A stretch of 64,000 bases of DNA from Phocoena phocoena. Lineage: Eukaryota; Chordata; Mammalia; Artiodactyla; Phocoenidae. The position numbers were made by a program, and so were the translations under genes. The notes below the pieces were generated by a model. That model was not told the origin of the DNA. It searched no databases and saw only the letters and a program-made list of their open reading frames with translations. This document shows, piece by piece, positions 41,791 to 57,869 of this stretch (position 1 is its first letter; each line of letters begins with the position of its first letter). The DNA is taken from the NCBI RefSeq assembly GCF_963924675.1, contig NC_089220.1, positions 120,048,697-120,112,696 on the forward strand. The letters run 5' to 3'.

Positions 41791-44559
41791 CCCTTACGAA
41801 CACCTCTCCCTTCATGACAAGCCAGGGTACCTGAACTCAGAGGAAGGTCCCGTCACTAGTTCACCAAGGAAACGCAGGATCTCGCCTGATACTTTCCTGC
41901 TTTTTATGTTTGCAAGGTGGTGGACCTGAGCTTCCTGGAGAGCTGATGAGGGAGGCTTTCCCCCAGCATCATCATGAATTCCTGGACCGAAGCAACTTCA
42001 TGTTTCTACTCTTTCCAGTGGTGGTCCTCACTGTCCCTCTCATCCTGTGGGAGCCTTGTCCATCAGCCCGGAAGCCCTTCTGACACTACCCTCGCGGTCT
42101 TTGAAGATGCCTTGTTTCTTCCAGAACAAGATGCGATAGGATCTTTGTGCATACTTCCTGCCCCAGATCTGGCCATGCTCTTAGACACCGGAGTTTGGGG
42201 GCGAACAGGACCTGCTTGCAGCAGGGGATGGCGGCAGGGGCTTGCCTGGAACAGAAGGTGAGGAGGCTGCAGGCAGGATGGAGGGGCCTGGTCATCTCCA
42301 ACATTCCTGAAACGCCCCACCTGCCCCGAGGGGCCTGCCTGCCCCACAATGTTAAGAGTGTGGTGTGTGTGACAACCAGCCCTCTTCCTGTCTGAGCCAT
42401 GTCGGGTTTTGGTGACCTGCGGTCGAAGGGGCTCTAACCTGCAACCAGGAAGCCCTGTGAACGGACGGAAGCCCCGCACGGCAGGGAAGGGCAGGAAGGA
42501 AGAGGATGGTTTCCCACTATCTTTCCTCTCACTGAGCATCCTTGGTCCTCGTAGGCAAGGATGCTGTAGGGGTGGTGACCTTAGTGTCTGTAAAGAGCTT
42601 CCTGGGAGGCTCCCTGGGGGCAGAGTGCAACGCAGCTTGAAGGCACAGAGCTGGAGACATTCTGGAAGGCGGAGTGAAAAGCCCCGGGCCAGGCCGAGGT
42701 CTCAGTTCAGCAGGGTCAGAAGGCTCCTGCCTGCTTTGGGGTGGGGGGGGTTCTGGCACAGAACCAGGGCTCTAGGAGAGAAAGCCTCTGGGCATGAAAC
42801 TTCCTGGTGGCATTTAGATGTTGTGGCGGGAGGGGGGTGGGGCGGACAGGAGCGTGCCATCAAGTCAGCCGCGTGGCGCCAGGTCTGTCTCTCAGCAGGA
42901 CCGCCCCCGCCCCGGCTCTTCCTCCTGTGGGGGCGTGGCCACGGCCAGGACCGCAAGACGCATGCGCCACCCTCACCCAGGCAGCCCGGAACCTGACATC
43001 CACGGGCGGTACGCGGCGGCCCTGGGAGTAAGGTTGCTTCTCTTTCTGCGTTGAAAGAGAATGGATTTTCTCCTAAGGAGCACAGCACTGACAGTCTCAC
43101 GCACCACCGCTTTTTAGGGAATTAAGAACCTAACAGCCAACGTGGTTTATTTCCAGATGAGGACCCAAGTTGGTAAAGAACTCATTTTTGCACTTTTGCT
43201 CTTCCCCAGATGAGTGGTCATTGCTGGTGAAATAAAGAGAAGAGTCCAGATGGAACTGCCTGGAAACATCACATCCTCTCCCTGATTCAGAGCTGGCTCA
43301 CTGAACCCCCACCCATCACCTCACCCCCTTCTTCCTCCACTGCACTCACTTCTCAGGCTGCTCTGAAGCCAGGAAACTGCAAGTATAGAGCTCAGCCTTA
43401 GTAAGATGCCAGCACGTGTCGAGGGAAGGTGTTCTTCCCAACTGAAATGACAAAGTTTCAAGAAGAGAGGCATTTGGTCCAGCCTGGAATACAGATGTGA
43501 TGCCTGGAGCTGCAGCACCTATTCTATGACCATAAGGCTGAAACCACACAATAAGGATGGTGGAGCAGGGAGAGGCTGGAGCCTGAGTACCTGAGAATGT
43601 CTAGAGCTGATGCACCAGCCCTGGACCACCTACCTCAGGACTCCCTGTTAGAGAAGCAGCAGCAGCAGCCATTTTCTCCTTTGAGCCCCTTGCATCCCAA
43701 TGCTATTCTGAACTATCTTCTTTTGGGGGCTAATATCATGGCCTTCTGTGGTTGCTTCCATTTCCTTGGCATCATAAAGGCTGAGAAGAGAGGCTGAGTC
43801 TGTTCCCTGAGCAGGTTCCTGACATCTTCTCAGCTTCTCCCCACCATCCTCAACCACTGGGTAACAATAGCAGAATTGCTAGGATCTCGTATTTGCAGAA
43901 AGCCCCCGACAGCCTCTACTGTTGGGCTGGAAGGTAGGACAGTGCCCCACAGGAACCCTGGGGTAGGCTTCCTCTGGTGATGGCTCCCCGGACAATGTCT
44001 ACTCTGTTCCTCCTGCCCATGGCAGGTCCTTTCAGGGAGATGCTGGGCACTAATGGTGGCCAGGAAGGGAGCCAGTCAAGGCCTTTAGGTTTATCTTAGA
44101 AGCAACATTTAAGGATCAGGGGACAGGCCTGGCTTTGGGACAGGCAATGTCATTCCCAGGGGTGACTGAGGACTTCAATGTGTGGAAGTGACCATGGTGG
44201 TCACTTCATAATTAAGTGGTGATGTCCTTAAATGTATCAAATGAAAAGAGACCAAATGGGAGAGTGGGCGGAAAGGAAGAGGAAGGGCAGAGGACAGGGG
44301 AGGGGGGAGGGAATGAGGGTGAGGAAGGGGAGGAGAAAGCATTCATTTCCAGGGGGATGGGTGTTATTGTACCGGCAACAGATAAGGGGACAGGCTGGGA
44401 GGGCACATGGCGCCCCTCGGGCAACGCGGTGAGGACACGGCAGCACCCAGGCCCAACACCATCACGCTCCTATGACATGTGCTTGCTGGGCCACACCAGC
44501 GACATGCCAGCCACCCACCAGCAACATCCCTGCATCAGCCCAGCACTTCTGCTCAGGTC
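41791..44559. other. OTUD7A large intron, unassigned, with a CpG cluster
   Basis: No exon of the gene is needed here. CpG density rises at about 42630-43060 (listed separately). A purine-rich GGA/GAA stretch lies at 44265-44340. No repeat is confidently named. Confidence 0.45.
42630..43060. promoter_or_regulatory. Intronic CpG cluster, candidate cryptic promoter or enhancer
   Basis: CpG-rich intronic sequence carries GC boxes (ccgcccccgccccgg at 42901-42915, gggggcgtggcc at 42929-42940) and an NRF1-like site (acgcatgcgcc at 42957-42967). GTAAGG follows a GC-rich exon-like stretch at about 43028. These are features of CpG promoters, but no transcript evidence is available. Confidence 0.35.
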
Positions 44560-44765
44560 TATCTGTCTGTTCTTCCCAATTAGAGTAATTGCTCCCCTGC
44601 TGAATGGAGCTCGTGACTGCTCGGGAAACATCCTGCCTTGTATAGTATGTGGCTTGATGGGGGTGCCTGTCTCCCCTACAAGGTGGTAAGGGCCCCAAGG
44701 CAAGGACACTGTCATCTTCGGGTCCCCAAACGTGGATGCAACAGGTGCTTCACTGAATGGGCCCT
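44560..44765 (+). repeat. L2-like LINE 3' end
   Basis: The order 'aaggcaaggacactgtcatc', then caacaggtgcttcactgaat at its end, matches the L2 3' terminus in sense orientation, diverged. Confidence 0.5.
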
Positions 44766-46451
44766 TGGCCGCCCAAACAAATACTGCATGCAGGACCACT
44801 GGACTTCAGGCCAGTGGGAGGAGCAGGAAGCAGGGTTGCACCTACCAGCACCCACCAGCTCAGTGAGGGTGGCACAGGGGATGTGTCGGTAGCAGTACTT
44901 AAAGCCTCAAAGTCTGCAGAGCATTTGTATTCTTTCCCAATGTGTGAGGGCCTGACGTGTAGCACAGAGGTTACCCAGCCAGTGGGAGCCGCTTACACGT
45001 GCTTTGCTTCTGCTTGTGCGATGGTCGTGAGGACTGAACGGGTCAATGTGCAGCCCTGCACATTGGTCATGTGAGGGCTGAGGAGGCAGGGACCACACTG
45101 CTATTAGGAGCAAGGAGCCCACGACACAGCTGCTCAGAACCCACACTGGGACCAGAATCCACTTATGGGAAAAAAGTCTTTAGAGGTGAAACCACCTGCA
45201 CCTCTGCAACGCTCCCTTGCTAGGCGGTAACCCCTCCACATTTGTCCTTTTATTGAAGAGCACCTTCATATTGGCCTTGAAAGCATCCATAAGCAGTATC
45301 TGGAAGGCCTGAAAGGAAGCTCAGTGCCTCTGTGAGGAGGGAGCTGGGCTCTGAAGGCTCTGCTCAGCAACTGGAGATGCCAGCCCTGGGACTTTGATCT
45401 CTCCCTGACCACAGAGTCTCTGGGAGACTGGATGAGAGGCCCCACACCTGGCCTGGATCCCTGGTCCTGAGAAGGGCCCTCTTTTTTAAATTTTCTAAAT
45501 GAAACACAGCCAATTTTATTCAAATTCTCCAAAATTTATACTCGATATGTTAATTGTTTCTAAAATGTTTCACCTTTAAATCATGGATTATTATTTCACC
45601 TTTCTTTTAGAGTTTTTTTTTCATTTTTTTCTGTACAGTTCTTCTATGGAAGCCAAAGTCCTGAGTTGCCCAGTTAGGAGCCTCTGACCTACTATCCTGA
45701 TTAAGTTTCTTCTTAATATTCATGGCCAACATCTGGCTTCTAAATGAAAGGCTTTTGGTCTTTTCAATCACTTGCTGATAGGGTGAGGCTGCAGAGAAAG
45801 GGCCCCCCTGTCTCTCAAGAGCCACAGTGAGCTTTGAGAAGACCTGGAAGCCATTAGGGAGGTGCCAGCTCTCACTGGCCAACACGCAGAGAGACAACAG
45901 AAAAGGCAAATGGCACCTAGGCCTTAATGACGAAACATGTCTTCCTATGGCTAAAGTGAGACGTCTGTAAATAGCACAGGAAAAGGACGTGATAGTCCCC
46001 TTACAGCCAGTGGCAGCCCTGCTCCCTCTCCTTCTGGACTCACATCACCACAGGATGAGCCACCATGGATTTCCTGGGACCACATCCTATGGCAGGGACC
46101 CTGAAACTGGTCAGTCTTTCCTTCTTTTAGTATCCTGGGAGTTCTCTGTCTAACCAGACACAGAAGTGAAAAAGGAAGAGCTTCCCTTTATTTGCTCAGT
46201 TGGTCACACACCATCAGCAGTTAACATTCCAAACAAAATCCTGCCATTTCCACAGCAGACACATAATGCATTGACTGAAGACAGGCCCCACATGAGTCTA
46301 TGTGACTGGTGGTTGGAGTTGTGCAGTGCACAGCCTGTGGGCCCAGCCCGGCAAGCCTCTCTGCAGCATTGAAATGGCTCCTGGCAGGAAACTCCCATGT
46401 AATGAATTGAATGGAAAAATCCATCTTTTGATTCAAAAGCTTACTTTAGAG
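44766..46451. other. OTUD7A large intron, unassigned
   Basis: A weak MIR trace is at about 44880-44970. A 100-codon minus frame (45909-45607) has no ATG at its start and no recognised homology. Nothing else is supported. Confidence 0.45.
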
Positions 46452-46659
46452 CAGAGGCTGGCAAACATTTTCCGTAAAGCGCTCATTAGTAAATATTTTA
46501 GTCTTTGCAGGCCACACAGCCTCTGGGGTTGCTTCTCAACTCTGCTGTTAGGGCACAAAAGCAGTAGCCATAGACAATACGTCTTTGAACAAGTGTGGCT
46601 GTGTTCCGATAAAACTTTATTTACAAACAGGCAGTGGGCTGTAATTTGCTGACTCTCTG
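46452..46659 (+). mobile_element. hAT-Charlie non-autonomous transposon (MER58/MER3-like)
   Basis: Ends cagaggctggcaaac and tttgctgactctctg are imperfect inverted repeats. The body has ttttccgtaaagcgctcatt, gtctttgcaggccacacagc and gtggctgtgttccgataaaa. Flanking octamers ctttagag and cactagaa match at five of eight positions, compatible with an old duplication. Confidence 0.75.
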
Positions 46660-46788
46660 CACTAGAAGGGCTTTTAATTAATTATTTATTTGTTTGTTTA
46701 TTAAGTTTATTACTAGTCCAGAGTTTTAATATTTTGATCATCTGGTTGGTCTAACAAAGTAGACGGACTTTTAAAAATTACATCTGAG

Positions 46789-46997
46789 GGCTTCCCCGGT
46801 GGCACAGTGGTTGAGAGTCCTCCTGCCGATGCAGGGGACACGGGTTAGTGCCCCGGTCCGGGAAGATCCCACATGTTGCGGAGCGGCTGGGCCCATGAGC
46901 CATGGCCGCTGAGCCTGCGCGTCTGGAGCCTGTGCTCCACAACAGGAGAGGCCACAACAGTGAGAGAGGCCCGCGTACCGCAAAAAAAAAAAGAAAA
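46789..46997 (+). repeat. CHRS SINE
   Basis: It carries ggcttccccggtggcacagt, ctgccgatgcaggggacacg and gagcggctgggcccatgagc, ending aggcccgcgtaccgcaaaaa. A perfect 16-bp target duplication aaaaattacatctgag lies at 46773-46788 and 46998-47013, so the insertion is young. Confidence 0.95.
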
Positions 46998-47134
46998 AAA
47001 AATTACATCTGAGATTAATTACATCCATATAGTATATGCGTACATGTGAAAGGGAACCATAGTGAAAGTTATTTAAGGGTGGCTTGATTATTAATTTGCT
47101 TCATAATTTAAATTAAAAGTTGTCTGTGGCATTA

Positions 47135-47600
47135 TTTTCTTTTTTTAAAAACGGAAGTATGATTGATTTACAATGTTGTGTTAGTTTCAGGTGTACAAGC
47201 AAAGTGATTCAGTTATACATATATACGTATATATTCTTTTTCAGATCCTTTTTCCTTAGAGGTTATTAGAAAATATTGAGTATAGTGCTATATAGTAGTT
47301 TCTTGTTATTCATCTATTTTATATATAATAGTGTGTATATGTTAATCCCAAACTCCTAATTTTTCCCTCCTCCCCTTTCCCCTTTGGTGACCATAAGTTT
47401 GTTTTCTGTCTGAGTCTGTTTCTGTTTTGTAAATAAGTTCATCTGTATCATTTTTTTTAGATCCCACGTATAAGTGACATCGTATGATATCTGTCTTTGT
47501 CTGACATCACTTACTATAATAATCTAAGTTTCTTAGTATGATAATCTATGATAACGATAATCTAAGTCCATTCCATCCATGATGCTGCAAATGGCATTAT
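47135..47600 (-). mobile_element. 5'-truncated L1 3' end, antisense
   Basis: The plus strand reads gatttacaatgttgtgttag, tttcaggtgtacaagcaaag, ttccttagaggttattagaa and ttaatcccaaactcc, the complement of the L1 3' UTR and ORF2 tail. It ends about 150 bp from the catalytic-His exon. Near 47515-47575 a 'gataatctaag' unit is locally duplicated. Confidence 0.85.
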
Positions 47601-47735
47601 TTTCAATGATAATTTTTTGCATGCATATGGTAGTTTTAGGCAAAACCTATCATTGCTGAGTGCGCTTCCCAGGGAGGTCTCCATATTCCGCCTCCTGCCC
47701 CTCCCGGCCCACCCCTTCCCCACCTTGCACTGTTA

Positions 47736-51119
<3,384 letters not shown>

Positions 51120-51800
51120 TTATTGTACCAATAGTTTTTTCTTGTTCTTTTTTTGGTGACTCAGTACACCTTATTTTAAGACTTAAAAAAAAATGGCAGC
51201 ACCTAAAAGCTCACAAAAAATTTGCAGAGTATAAGTAGCTTTTTTGTCCTTCTGAACCATTTGAAAGTAAATTGCCAACCTGAAATCCCATCACCCGGCA
51301 GAACTTCGTGTGTATTTCCTGTGAGTGGGGTTACGTTCCTGCAGATATATTCTCCTGCATCACCATCAGAACTGGGAATTCGTCTAATCACGAAGGCAAC
51401 AATGCATCTGTCACCGTGAAAGACCCCAGTCACCACGTGCCATCTGCCCCAGTTCTGGATGGTGTACTGCATTCAGCTGTGGTGTCTCTTTAGCAGTCCT
51501 CAGTCTGGAACATTCTTCAGGGTACTTGGCGTTCAAGACCTAGGCCGTTTTGAAGACCACAGACCCAGTATTGTGTAGAATGTCCATGGTCTGGGTGTGT
51601 GTTTCCTCACAATCAGAGCAGATTGGGTCACACTGCATCCTTCTCGTGGTGTCCAGTTGGGTGGATCTCGTGGCCGTCAGCCAGGCTCCCCCTTGTAGAG
51701 CTGCTCCCTTCCTCTCCGTAATTAATAAGCATTTTATGGGGAGGAACTTGGAATCTACAGACATATTCCACTCCTCACCAAGCCTTGATACATTTACTGA
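51120..51800. repeat. Ancient LINE 3' region (L1-like), diverged
   Basis: ccttctgaaccatttgaaag, tgtatttcctgtgagtgggg, tctctttagcagtcctcagt and gtttcctcacaatcagagca follow the order of a widespread old L1 3' region. Its orientation is not certain. Confidence 0.5.
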
Positions 51801-51974
51801 TTCCAGGCTTCTATTTGATTCACTGTGTTATAATCCATCCATGTGATTATTTTGATGCTCAGATACCCACCCTGGTCAGTGGGGCTTGTTCAAGTGGAAT
51901 CTGTGTCTGTGTGACAGCCCCTGTCATTTTTTAGAGCACATCCTTGCTTTCCAGCACAAGAAGATGGTCAAGGC

Positions 51975-52497
51975 TGTGAACTAAAAACGCCGCCTGCCAT
52001 TTCAGTAAACAAAGGCTGTTGCGGCCATCAGACACTACAGGTGCCCTAACGGTGAGCCCTGAAGGAACTCAGGATGGAAGCAGGATGGCCCCCCTCCCCC
52101 ATCTAGCAGTCAGCTGTAGCAGCCACCCCCGACGGTGCACACTGAGGGGACCCAGGATGAAAAAACACAGGATACTGGCCCCAGAGAGCTGAGGTACATA
52201 TCGATAGGAGTGATTTCAGTGAACCCAGACTCTCGCATCTTCCATACACAGAAAAGCGCTGAATTCCTTAACTTGAGATGTCTGGTTCTCTTTAATTAAT
52301 AGTAATCTTTTGACCTTCTGACCACCCGATATTTGTTACAGAAATGCCTATGTATCCTGGTTCCCCTCCTTACCTCTTTGGAGCAGTCCCTCAGAGGCAC
52401 CTGACAGTCTGTGTCCCTGGCTTAAGTCCTCAGTTCTATCCATCGAATAAAACATAACTCTCAACTTTTAGGTTGTGCATTTTTTTTTCGGTCAACA
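51975..52497 (+). repeat. Solitary ERV-type LTR (probable)
   Basis: It starts tgtgaactaaaaacgccgcc and ends gttgtgcattttttttt then cggtcaaca (TG...CA). An AATAAA is at 52446-52451, about 45 bp before the end, as in R/U5. No retroviral coding frame adjoins it. The terminal cggtcaaca resembles the cggtaaca end of the 1090-1523 LTR. Confidence 0.6.
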
Positions 52498-53552
52498 AGA
52501 TTCATCTTGTATCTCTTCTGCTTCAGCCCTGGATTTAGCCATTTCTCCTGTTTTTTTTTTTTTTTTTTTAAGATAGTGGATAATGGTGTTTAGAAACCAA
52601 AATATGATTATCGCTGATGTCATTGCTCCTAGACTCAGTAAGTAGAGCTGGGGAACGCGTGTGTGTGTGCGTGTGTACACACCCACATGTGTACACAGAC
52701 ATTTTCATCTGTCATCTATCTATCCATCCATCTATTATCTATCTATCTACCTATCATCTATCTATCTGAAACTTTGAGTCCCCTGATACTCCCAATTCCA
52801 ATCTAACACCCCAGAGTTCATTCTACTTGTAACTCCTTTCTCCGAAAGTGAGAAACCTGGTTTCTACCAATCTTAAGCTATTTCCTTATTTGATCCTGGT
52901 ATGTAAACAGCCCCCAACCAATGCTGCTTCCCTTCCCCTGAGTTGCCCTCTTCACTCTGTCTGGCTCTGACACCCTGACCTTGGTCTCTGTGTCCTACCA
53001 CCCCCCCACTCTGCCCACTGCAGATGCCCACCTTGCTTTGATGAACCTATGGATTTAGGACTGAATTTTTCAGGGAGGAAAGGGAAGTGGAAGAAGAGTG
53101 TGTTAAATGCATACACACATGCTGAGTCTAACACAATGCACTTGGGTGTGCATTTCCAAACATCCTGGGTAGTTATCCTGTCCAGCCACAGCTCAGAGGG
53201 TATGTGAGGTCAAGGGCTCTGAGCAGGTGCTCACTCACCCCTGTCACACGGTGAGAGCTCACAGGCAGGTGTATGGCTGAACGAGACAAGCAGCAGCACG
53301 GAGAAGACAGAACACAGACTTACAGTCTGCGTACTCAAGAGAAAAATACCTGACCAGCTACGCAGAGGGGACCCACAACAACCACGGTGCAACGTCTGAC
53401 TAAGTATTAGGCACCACTGTAGTGGCGTGGCTTTCTGCTCATGCAAAACTCAAAGCAGGGCCATTGTATTTCAAACTGAAAAAACAGCACATATTTATTG
53501 AGTACTTGCTACAAGCTGGCACCATGAAAGGCACTGCAGAGGCCCCCAGGTA
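52498..53552. other. Intron sequence with microsatellites, otherwise unassigned
   Basis: A T-rich run lies at 52549-52569, a GT/CA stretch at 52660-52690 and ATCT units at 52705-52767. A MIR/L2-like stub is at 53485-53545. No gene feature is seen. Confidence 0.5.
52705..52767. repeat. (ATCT)n microsatellite, imperfect
   Basis: ATCT/ATCC units with interruptions span about 63 bp. Confidence 0.9.
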
Positions 53553-53833
53553 ACATCTGTCCATCCAGCCATCTTTTATCCCTCCATCCACTCATCCACC
53601 CACCATCCATCTGTTCACCTGTCCAACCATCCATCCAATCATCCATTTGTCTATTCACCCATCCATCCATCCATCTACCCATATATCCATCCATCCAATC
53701 ATCCATTTGTCCATCAATTCACCTATCTACCCATCCACCCATCCATTTATCCATCCATCCACCCATCCATTTGTCCATCCATCCATCCATCCATCCACCC
53801 ATCCACCTGTCCACCTGTCTGTCCATCCATCCC
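53553..53833. repeat. (TCCA/CATC)n tetranucleotide minisatellite, about 280 bp
   Basis: Long imperfect arrays of TCCA and CATC units are broken by atttgtc, ttcacc and tttatcc variants that recur in register (for example ccatttgtc three times), giving a higher-order pattern. The region is pyrimidine-biased on the plus strand and opens spurious Ser/His/Pro frames. Confidence 0.95.
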
Positions 53834-55237
53834 AGATCTGTGCTAGGGCTGGAGCATACAGTTTCACCATATACATCTGGAGGCCTCATGGCCAGACATG
53901 GGCAGCAGTGATGGGGGTATAGGCCCAACTGGGAAGGGGTTATGGAGATGAGCCTGGAGCAGAGCGACCTTTCTTCACTCCTGTTTTGGTGTTGAACATG
54001 AGAGCCAAAAGTCAACTGTGATTCTGCTCAGTGGCCCAGGAGGTTGCAGAGAGGGTCCCAGCTCTACCCTGGGCGTAGCTGGAGAATCCCAATATCCTTC
54101 CTTACTTGCTCCAGCTCCTTGCTCCCAGGGTGCAGGGAGCAAATTTGAACTGGGGGTGGGTCCTGGTTCTGTGCTTTCCCTTCAAAACCATGGCCATGCC
54201 CTTGTGCTTCAAAAGCCTCAGTGACTATTCCTGTTCATTAAACGCAGGCTGTAACATTGGCTCGACAACTCCTCAGGCTCCTCTGAGGGGCAAATGGGCT
54301 CATGACTGGGACGACACTTTGGAACAGTGACCTGCGCATGTGAGTTACTGTGATGGAGCCCGTTGGTAGAAATCAGCTCCAGCAAAACCAGTCCTGAATA
54401 TTAATGTCCACTTCTCATCCCAAGGCTTCACATCATCTTCCTGTGAGTTTACTGAGCAAATGCTAGATGCGGGATTGTAAATAAGATCTCGCCTCTGGGA
54501 AAAAACACTTAAAATCCCTAAAATACAACACCTAATTGGTGTTGACTGTTAAGAAAACTAACACGCACTATAACTGCTTCATCCTCACATCTGGGCGTGT
54601 CTGAGAGCTTCTTCACATGCTCTAGGCCACAACACACCTGTTCCCTCTTCTTCAGTGTGTACCTGGAGAGGGGGAATCAGGAGCATAGGGATACCCCACC
54701 CACCCAGTGAAAACCCCCTGAGGAAGACAAGGGGTGACCTGGACAGAGGCTGGGCCAGACCCCCCCCCCCCACCGGTGGGACCAAGAAGCAAGAGCGGTG
54801 GAGTGAGGTCCAGATGGCATGGAAGTCGGTGGCAGGAATGAAAAGGCACAGTGCAGATTAGGGGGTGTCCTGGCTTAAACGGCAGCCACAACCTTAGAGG
54901 CCACCCCAGCAAGAGGCCATGTCATGGACAAGGAAGCCGGTCTGGGCAGCCGGTGGGGTCTTGCCCAAGGGCAGTCACCCGGCCGCCCAGAGGCACAGCT
55001 TGGGTGCAGGCCCCCCAGGACACTTCCCCTGTCCCCCTCCCCAAGGTGAGGTGACCACACCTCCTGTTTTGCTTAGGAAAGTCCTGCTTTATGGGTCACC
55101 AATGGCCAGTGGCCACTCTCCCTCCTCCAAATGTACCAATTTGGATGATAACTTGTACAGTCATCATCCATGGTGATTATCTATGGTGACACAGTTATCA
55201 GTTTCTGGTGTACCCTCCCATCCAAACGTATAAGCAT
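53834..55237. other. Intron sequence, unassigned
   Basis: A 12-C run is at 54760-54771. No repeat or gene is confidently recognised. Confidence 0.45.
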
Positions 55238-55655
55238 ACATGGATGGACCTAGAGATTATCATACTAAGTGAAGTAAGTCAGAGAAAGATAAATATCATG
55301 TGATATCACTTATGTGTGGAATGTAAAAAATGATACAAATGAACTTATTTACAAAACAGAAACAGACCCACAGACATAGAAAACAAACTTATGGTTACCA
55401 AAGGGGGAAAGGGGGAGGGATAAATTAGGAGTTTGGAATTAGCAGACACACACTACTACATATAAAATCAATAAACAATAAGGACCTAATGTACAGCACA
55501 GGGAACTCTACTCAATATCTTGTAATGACCTATAATGGAAAAGAATCTGAAAAAGAAATATATATATATATATGTGCACAACTGAATCACTTTGCTGTAC
55601 ACCTGAAAATAACACAACATTGTAAATCAACTATATTTCAATAAAAATTAAAAAA
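55238..55655 (+). mobile_element. 5'-truncated L1 3' end
   Basis: It begins tggatggacctagagattat and includes gtgaagtaagtcagagaaag, acagacccacagacatagaa and gtacagcacagggaactcta. It ends cactttgctgtacacctg, then tcaataaaaattaaaaaaat. It retains only the last part of ORF2 and the 3' UTR. Confidence 0.88.
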
Positions 55656-56343
55656 ATATAAGCATATATGTGTTTGTGTGTGTATGCATACGCGCACATA
55701 TATAGGAATATGAATGTATGTGCATATTTAGATTCTATACACATACCCTCCCCCTACCTCTAGGTGAAAGGCAGGGCACTACGTGGGCTATTCTGACCCT
55801 TGATTTTCCTCTTAACAGTACATCCCAGAGAGGCCTCCGTCATAGTATGTGGGTCTCCTCCCCTCTCACAGCTGCATGGCAGCATTTCTGCCAGTGGTGG
55901 GACTCGACCCCTTCTCCCAGGCAGGGTTTGGAGCCATGACGACATCTTTGATGAGCTGGCACATAGGTACAGAGGGGGGCTGGAGAGTCAGCCTGAGGGG
56001 TTCACAGGGGCTGAGGCCAGCCGGTGCCCTGCTGTGGGCCTTTGTATCCAGTCAGGAACTGTGTCTGCCCAGACGGGAAGCTTTTCAAAAAGATTTCCTA
56101 AGGCACAGTGTAGGCTGCTGGGGCCTTACTAAACGCTATGGCCTGGGGATCCAGGAGGGAAGGATGGTGGCACCCCTGGCACTTTGAGGGGACCAAGAGG
56201 GTCTCGGGCTCAGACAGGAGCTTCTCAACAGTGGCCAGGGTAGGCTGGGGGTGAGGACTCATTTCACTGTCTAAAATGAATAGGCTGGGGTCATTTGTGT
56301 GACAAATATTTACTGAGTATCTGCTCTGGGTATAGCACTGTTG

Positions 56344-56382
<39 letters not shown>

Positions 56383-57869
56383 CATGTGTGCACATGTATG
56401 CAGGTCTAAGCGGTAGAGACAATTAACAGATGATCAAACAAATAACTATCAGGTGTTAGTAAGCACAGTAGTAAAAAGGGGCTGCTTTAAACAGGAAGGT
56501 CAGGGAAGGCTCCTGACAGATGAAGAGTTGGCTTCAATCGTATTTTCAATTAGCAATGTCTTTAAAAATTTGACCTGGATTCCACATTTGCAAATGTGAG
56601 AACTCGTTAGGTGAACAAACATTCTTCCTGCTTGGTTCACTGGTAAAAGTCACAGCACCTTGAGGAATATTTGTAAGACAGCCTCCTTTTCCACAAGGGG
56701 CCAAGCCCTGACCCTGCGGGGTGGGCACCTCCCAGCAGTGGCATGCCACTCACCTTTCCTTAAAAGACTGACTTAAGTTCATATCTCTGAGACTGTGCAT
56801 CAGGTAACCATTTAGGATTCTAGTTATTTCTGAAAAAGTCCAATAAAAAAGAAAGGCAGCAAACATATTATGAAATTATGTAGGCACAGCAATGAAATTA
56901 TGGAAAGTCAGTTACAAAATGAGCAGCACACAAGAGAGATAGGGGCCTGGGGTGTCAGTCACTCTGTGGGGGCTGCCCAAGAGTCCTTGAAACGGCCCCC
57001 TCTCTCAGCCTCTTTTTCTCTTTGTTCAAACAGCCTCTCAGCCTCCATAACCTGTCTCATCCAATGGTGAGCAAGTAAGCTTTTCTTTTATAAAAGGTTA
57101 AAGAACAAAATTGATTACTTTCATCACAAATCTCAGGATAAGTTCTTGATTCTTGCTTTTCATGCCTGTTTTGCATGTGATAAGAGCATGGGTTTATATT
57201 TGTGGTCAGTTCCAGGTTCAGATCCTGGCTCTGTCTCTTCTGGGCTGTGGGATGCTGGGAACTGACTTAATTTTCTGAAACTCAGGTTTCTGTCATTGGC
57301 CATGATAAGAACAGCTTTGCAGCCCTGCTTGACGCAGAACGTAACACATGTGCTCAGTAGACGACATGGCTCTAATTCCTGCCTGATGATGCTATTCTTC
57401 CCCATCTCTAGGGAATCCTTATCCTCTAAGAAGGCGAGCCCTCCCTGCACGAGCTCCCAGTCAAAGGCTGTGTGGGAAAATGGTGTGAGCACTCATCCCA
57501 CGAGGGCTGGCCTTTGCTCCCCGCCTGCTAATGGCTCAGGTCTGGGCACTGGTGTCATGGGCTCCAGGCAGGAATGCCTCCCCTAGGGGTGTGTGGAGGC
57601 ACAAGTGCTTAGCTCCGTACCTGCTGCTCCTGGATCTGGCTCTGTAGGTACACACAGCCCCAAGTGGCCAGCACTGAGCTAGGGTTTGGAAAAGAATCAA
57701 AAAGAAGCATTGGGTTGGCTGCACCAACAGGATACTGCAGTCTGAAGGGGAGACAATATAAAACATACACAAGTCCTGCATGAGCAGGGTGCAGGACAGG
57801 GCTATGTGCACAGTGGTGCATTCTGGCTGGAGGACAGAAAAGGGAGTCCCAGGGATCCAAAAAGTACCT
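55656..57869. other. Intron sequence with L2 and MIR fragments
   Basis: An L2/MIR-like piece at about 56300-56540 (gacaaatatttactgagtat) is split by a GT array at 56349-56378. An antisense MIR at about 57180-57350 includes ggttcagatcctggctctgt. No gene is seen. Confidence 0.5.
56349..56378. repeat. (GT)n microsatellite
   Basis: About fourteen GT units end in gcgtgcatgtg. Confidence 0.9.

Noticed and set aside
45607..45909. A 100-codon minus frame with a hydrophobic start, in the large intron
   Set aside because: The frame begins at a TTG, not an ATG; the first real Met would leave a short Lys-rich peptide. There are no splice signals and no recognised homology.
53509..53922. Repetitive 'MDGWMD' and 'HPSIHPST' open frames
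   Set aside because: These are translations of the TCCA/CATC minisatellite.
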